Both the position numbers and the translations under genes were made by a program. 48,292 bases of DNA from contig DATBIR010000304.1 of NCBI GenBank assembly GCA_036556825.1, forward strand, positions 1 to 48,292, given 5' to 3'. Numbering within the stretch: the first letter of the stretch is position 1; each line of letters begins with the position of its first letter. Origin of the DNA: JAJKJG01 sp036556825 (GTDB taxonomy: Bacteria; Pseudomonadota; Alphaproteobacteria; Rhizobiales; Beijerinckiaceae). The notes below the pieces were generated by a model that saw only the letters and a program-made list of their open reading frames with translations, ran no database searches and was not told where the DNA came from. Positions 47,401-48,292 of this stretch are shown in pieces.

Positions 47401-48292
47401 CGTCAAGGCAGGCGCTGCGGCGGCGGCCGCGTCGACGGAGCCGTCGCCCGTCCGCGCCACCGCCACGGACCTCTCCCGCTTCATTGCCGACGCCCTGGAG
47501 CGCGTCGGCATGCCCGCCGCAGATGCCGCCGAAGTGGCGGAGCTGATGGCCGAAGCCGATCTGACGGGCGCCGACGCGCACGGCGTCTTCCGCCTGCCGC
47601 AATATGTGCGCCGCATCGAGGCGGGCGGCGTCAATCCCAGGGCGCGCATCGAGGTGCGCAAGACCGGGCCGGCGACCGCGCTGGTCGACGGCGACAACGG
47701 CATGGGCCATCTCGTGATGTCGCGCGCCGCCGAGACGGCGGTCGCGCTGGCGCGCGACACTGGCATCGGCTGGGTGGGCGCGCGCCGCTCCAACCATGCC
47801 GGCACGGCCGGGCTCTATGCGGAAATGCCGGTCAGGCATGGCATGGTCGGCATCTATGCGGCCGTCGCCAATGCCAACCACATGGCGCCGTGGGGCGGCA
47901 GCGAGCTCCTGCTCGGCACCAATCCGCTCGGCATCGGCATCCCGTGCGGCGACGCGCCGCCGCTCATTCTCGACATGGCCACCACGGTGGTGTCCTACGG
48001 CACGGTCAAGAATTACGCGCTCAAAGGGCTGACCATGCCGCCCGACTGGCTGGTGAGCCGCACCGACGGCAAGCCGCTGACCGACCCGAAGCGCTCCGGC
48101 GAAGGCCTGCTGCTGCCGATCGGCGGATACAAGGGCAGCGGCCTCGCTCTCATGCTGGGCCTGATCGCCGGGACGCTCAACGGCGCGGTCTTCGGGCGCG
48201 ACGTGATCGATTTCAACGCCGACCAGTCGAGCGAAACGAATACGGGACATTTCATCGTGGCGCTCGACGTGGCGCGCTTCCTGCCGCTCGAG
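47390..48292 (+). CDS. Malate/L-lactate/ureidoglycolate dehydrogenase family (Ldh_2), 3-prime cut by window edge
   Basis: The first 301 codons are present and the frame is open to the right edge; members are about 340-360 residues, so only about 40-60 are missing. The NAD(P)-binding family signature is seen in ADLTGADAHGVFRLPQYVRRIEAGG with the catalytic His, ALVDGDNGMGHLVM, RRSNHAGTAGLYAE and LLLGTNPLGIGIP, and PIGGYKGSGLALML lies near the end. Ldh_2 enzymes reduce 2-keto acids or oxidise (S)-2-hydroxy or sulfo-lactates and ureidoglycolate. The ATG overlaps the cupin stop region (47390-47400). It completes an operon of uptake plus catabolism. Substrate unknown. Confidence 0.9.
   Translation, partial: MAADVKAGAAAAAASTEPSPVRATATDLSRFIADALERVGMPAADAAEVAELMAEADLTGADAHGVFRLPQYVRRIEAGGVNPRARIEVRKTGPATALVDGDNGMGHLVMSRAAETAVALARDTGIGWVGARRSNHAGTAGLYAEMPVRHGMVGIYAAVANANHMAPWGGSELLLGTNPLGIGIPCGDAPPLILDMATTVVSYGTVKNYALKGLTMPPDWLVSRTDGKPLTDPKRSGEGLLLPIGGYKGSGLALMLGLIAGTLNGAVFGRDVIDFNADQSSETNTGHFIVALDVARFLPLE

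Overview
The window looks like a chromosomal segment of a high-GC alphaproteobacterium of the Rhizobiales/Hyphomicrobiales (Bradyrhizobium, Rhodoplanes or Xanthobacteraceae-like). This is inferred from gene families and intergenic repeats: many tripartite tricarboxylate transporter (TTT) receptors, tandem ABC_sub_bind periplasmic proteins, and short palindromic repeats typical of this order. There are no phage genes, insertion sequences, CRISPR arrays, tRNAs or rRNAs. Almost everything is solute uptake plus small carboxylic-acid, hydroxy-acid or sugar-acid metabolism. Thirteen substrate-binding proteins (six ABC_sub_bind, one classical ABC, two TRAP DctP, four TTT/Bug) are encoded in 48 kb.

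Region 1 (1-10300, minus strand) is one tightly coupled operon: two ABC_sub_bind proteins, a 1502-residue membrane histidine kinase with five GAF domains, a single-domain response regulator, then four more ABC_sub_bind proteins (the last cut by the window edge). No ATPase or permease of this family is present, so it looks like a sensory rather than a transport array. Most members are joined by an identical stop/start junction in which the codons for the conserved C-terminus DEVIE form the ribosome-binding site of the next gene. A perfect CRP-type dyad lies in the divergent promoter region. This operon is the best candidate for an undescribed system.

Region 2 (10458-14557, plus) is a complete polyamine/iron-type ABC importer (ATPase, binding protein, two permeases) carrying two palindromic repeats, one translated in frame inside a permease N-terminus. 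Region 3 (14719-20960, minus) is a TTT operon: cupin, Bug receptor, CocE/S15-type hydrolase, TctB, TctA and an unrecognised secreted protein; a nitrilase-family gene (21172-22026) is divergent from it.

Region 4 (22219-34024) resembles a sugar-acid catabolic region: uronate-dehydrogenase-like SDR, 3-hydroxyisobutyrate/tartronate-semialdehyde-type reductase, a GntR/FCD regulator with a probable self-operator, two complete TRAP transporters, a Gfo/Idh/MocA oxidoreductase, a secreted SMP-30/gluconolactonase and a 2-hydroxyacid dehydrogenase.

Region 5 (34075-38599) has an FMN-dependent 2-hydroxyacid dehydrogenase between two related orphan Bug receptors, followed by an NAD 2-hydroxyacid dehydrogenase. 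Region 6 (38826-42459) has a protein-isoaspartate methyltransferase, a GH13 branching-enzyme-like protein and a small conserved domain fused to a histone-H1-like basic tail. Region 7 (42742-48292) is a second complete TTT system (TctC-TctB-TctA) followed by an ACMSD-like amidohydrolase, a cupin and a malate/L-lactate dehydrogenase (Ldh_2) cut by the right edge.

No gene-free stretch exceeds 300 bases; the longer gaps hold the promoters, operators and palindromic repeats listed below. Family assignments come from reading motifs, not from database searches.
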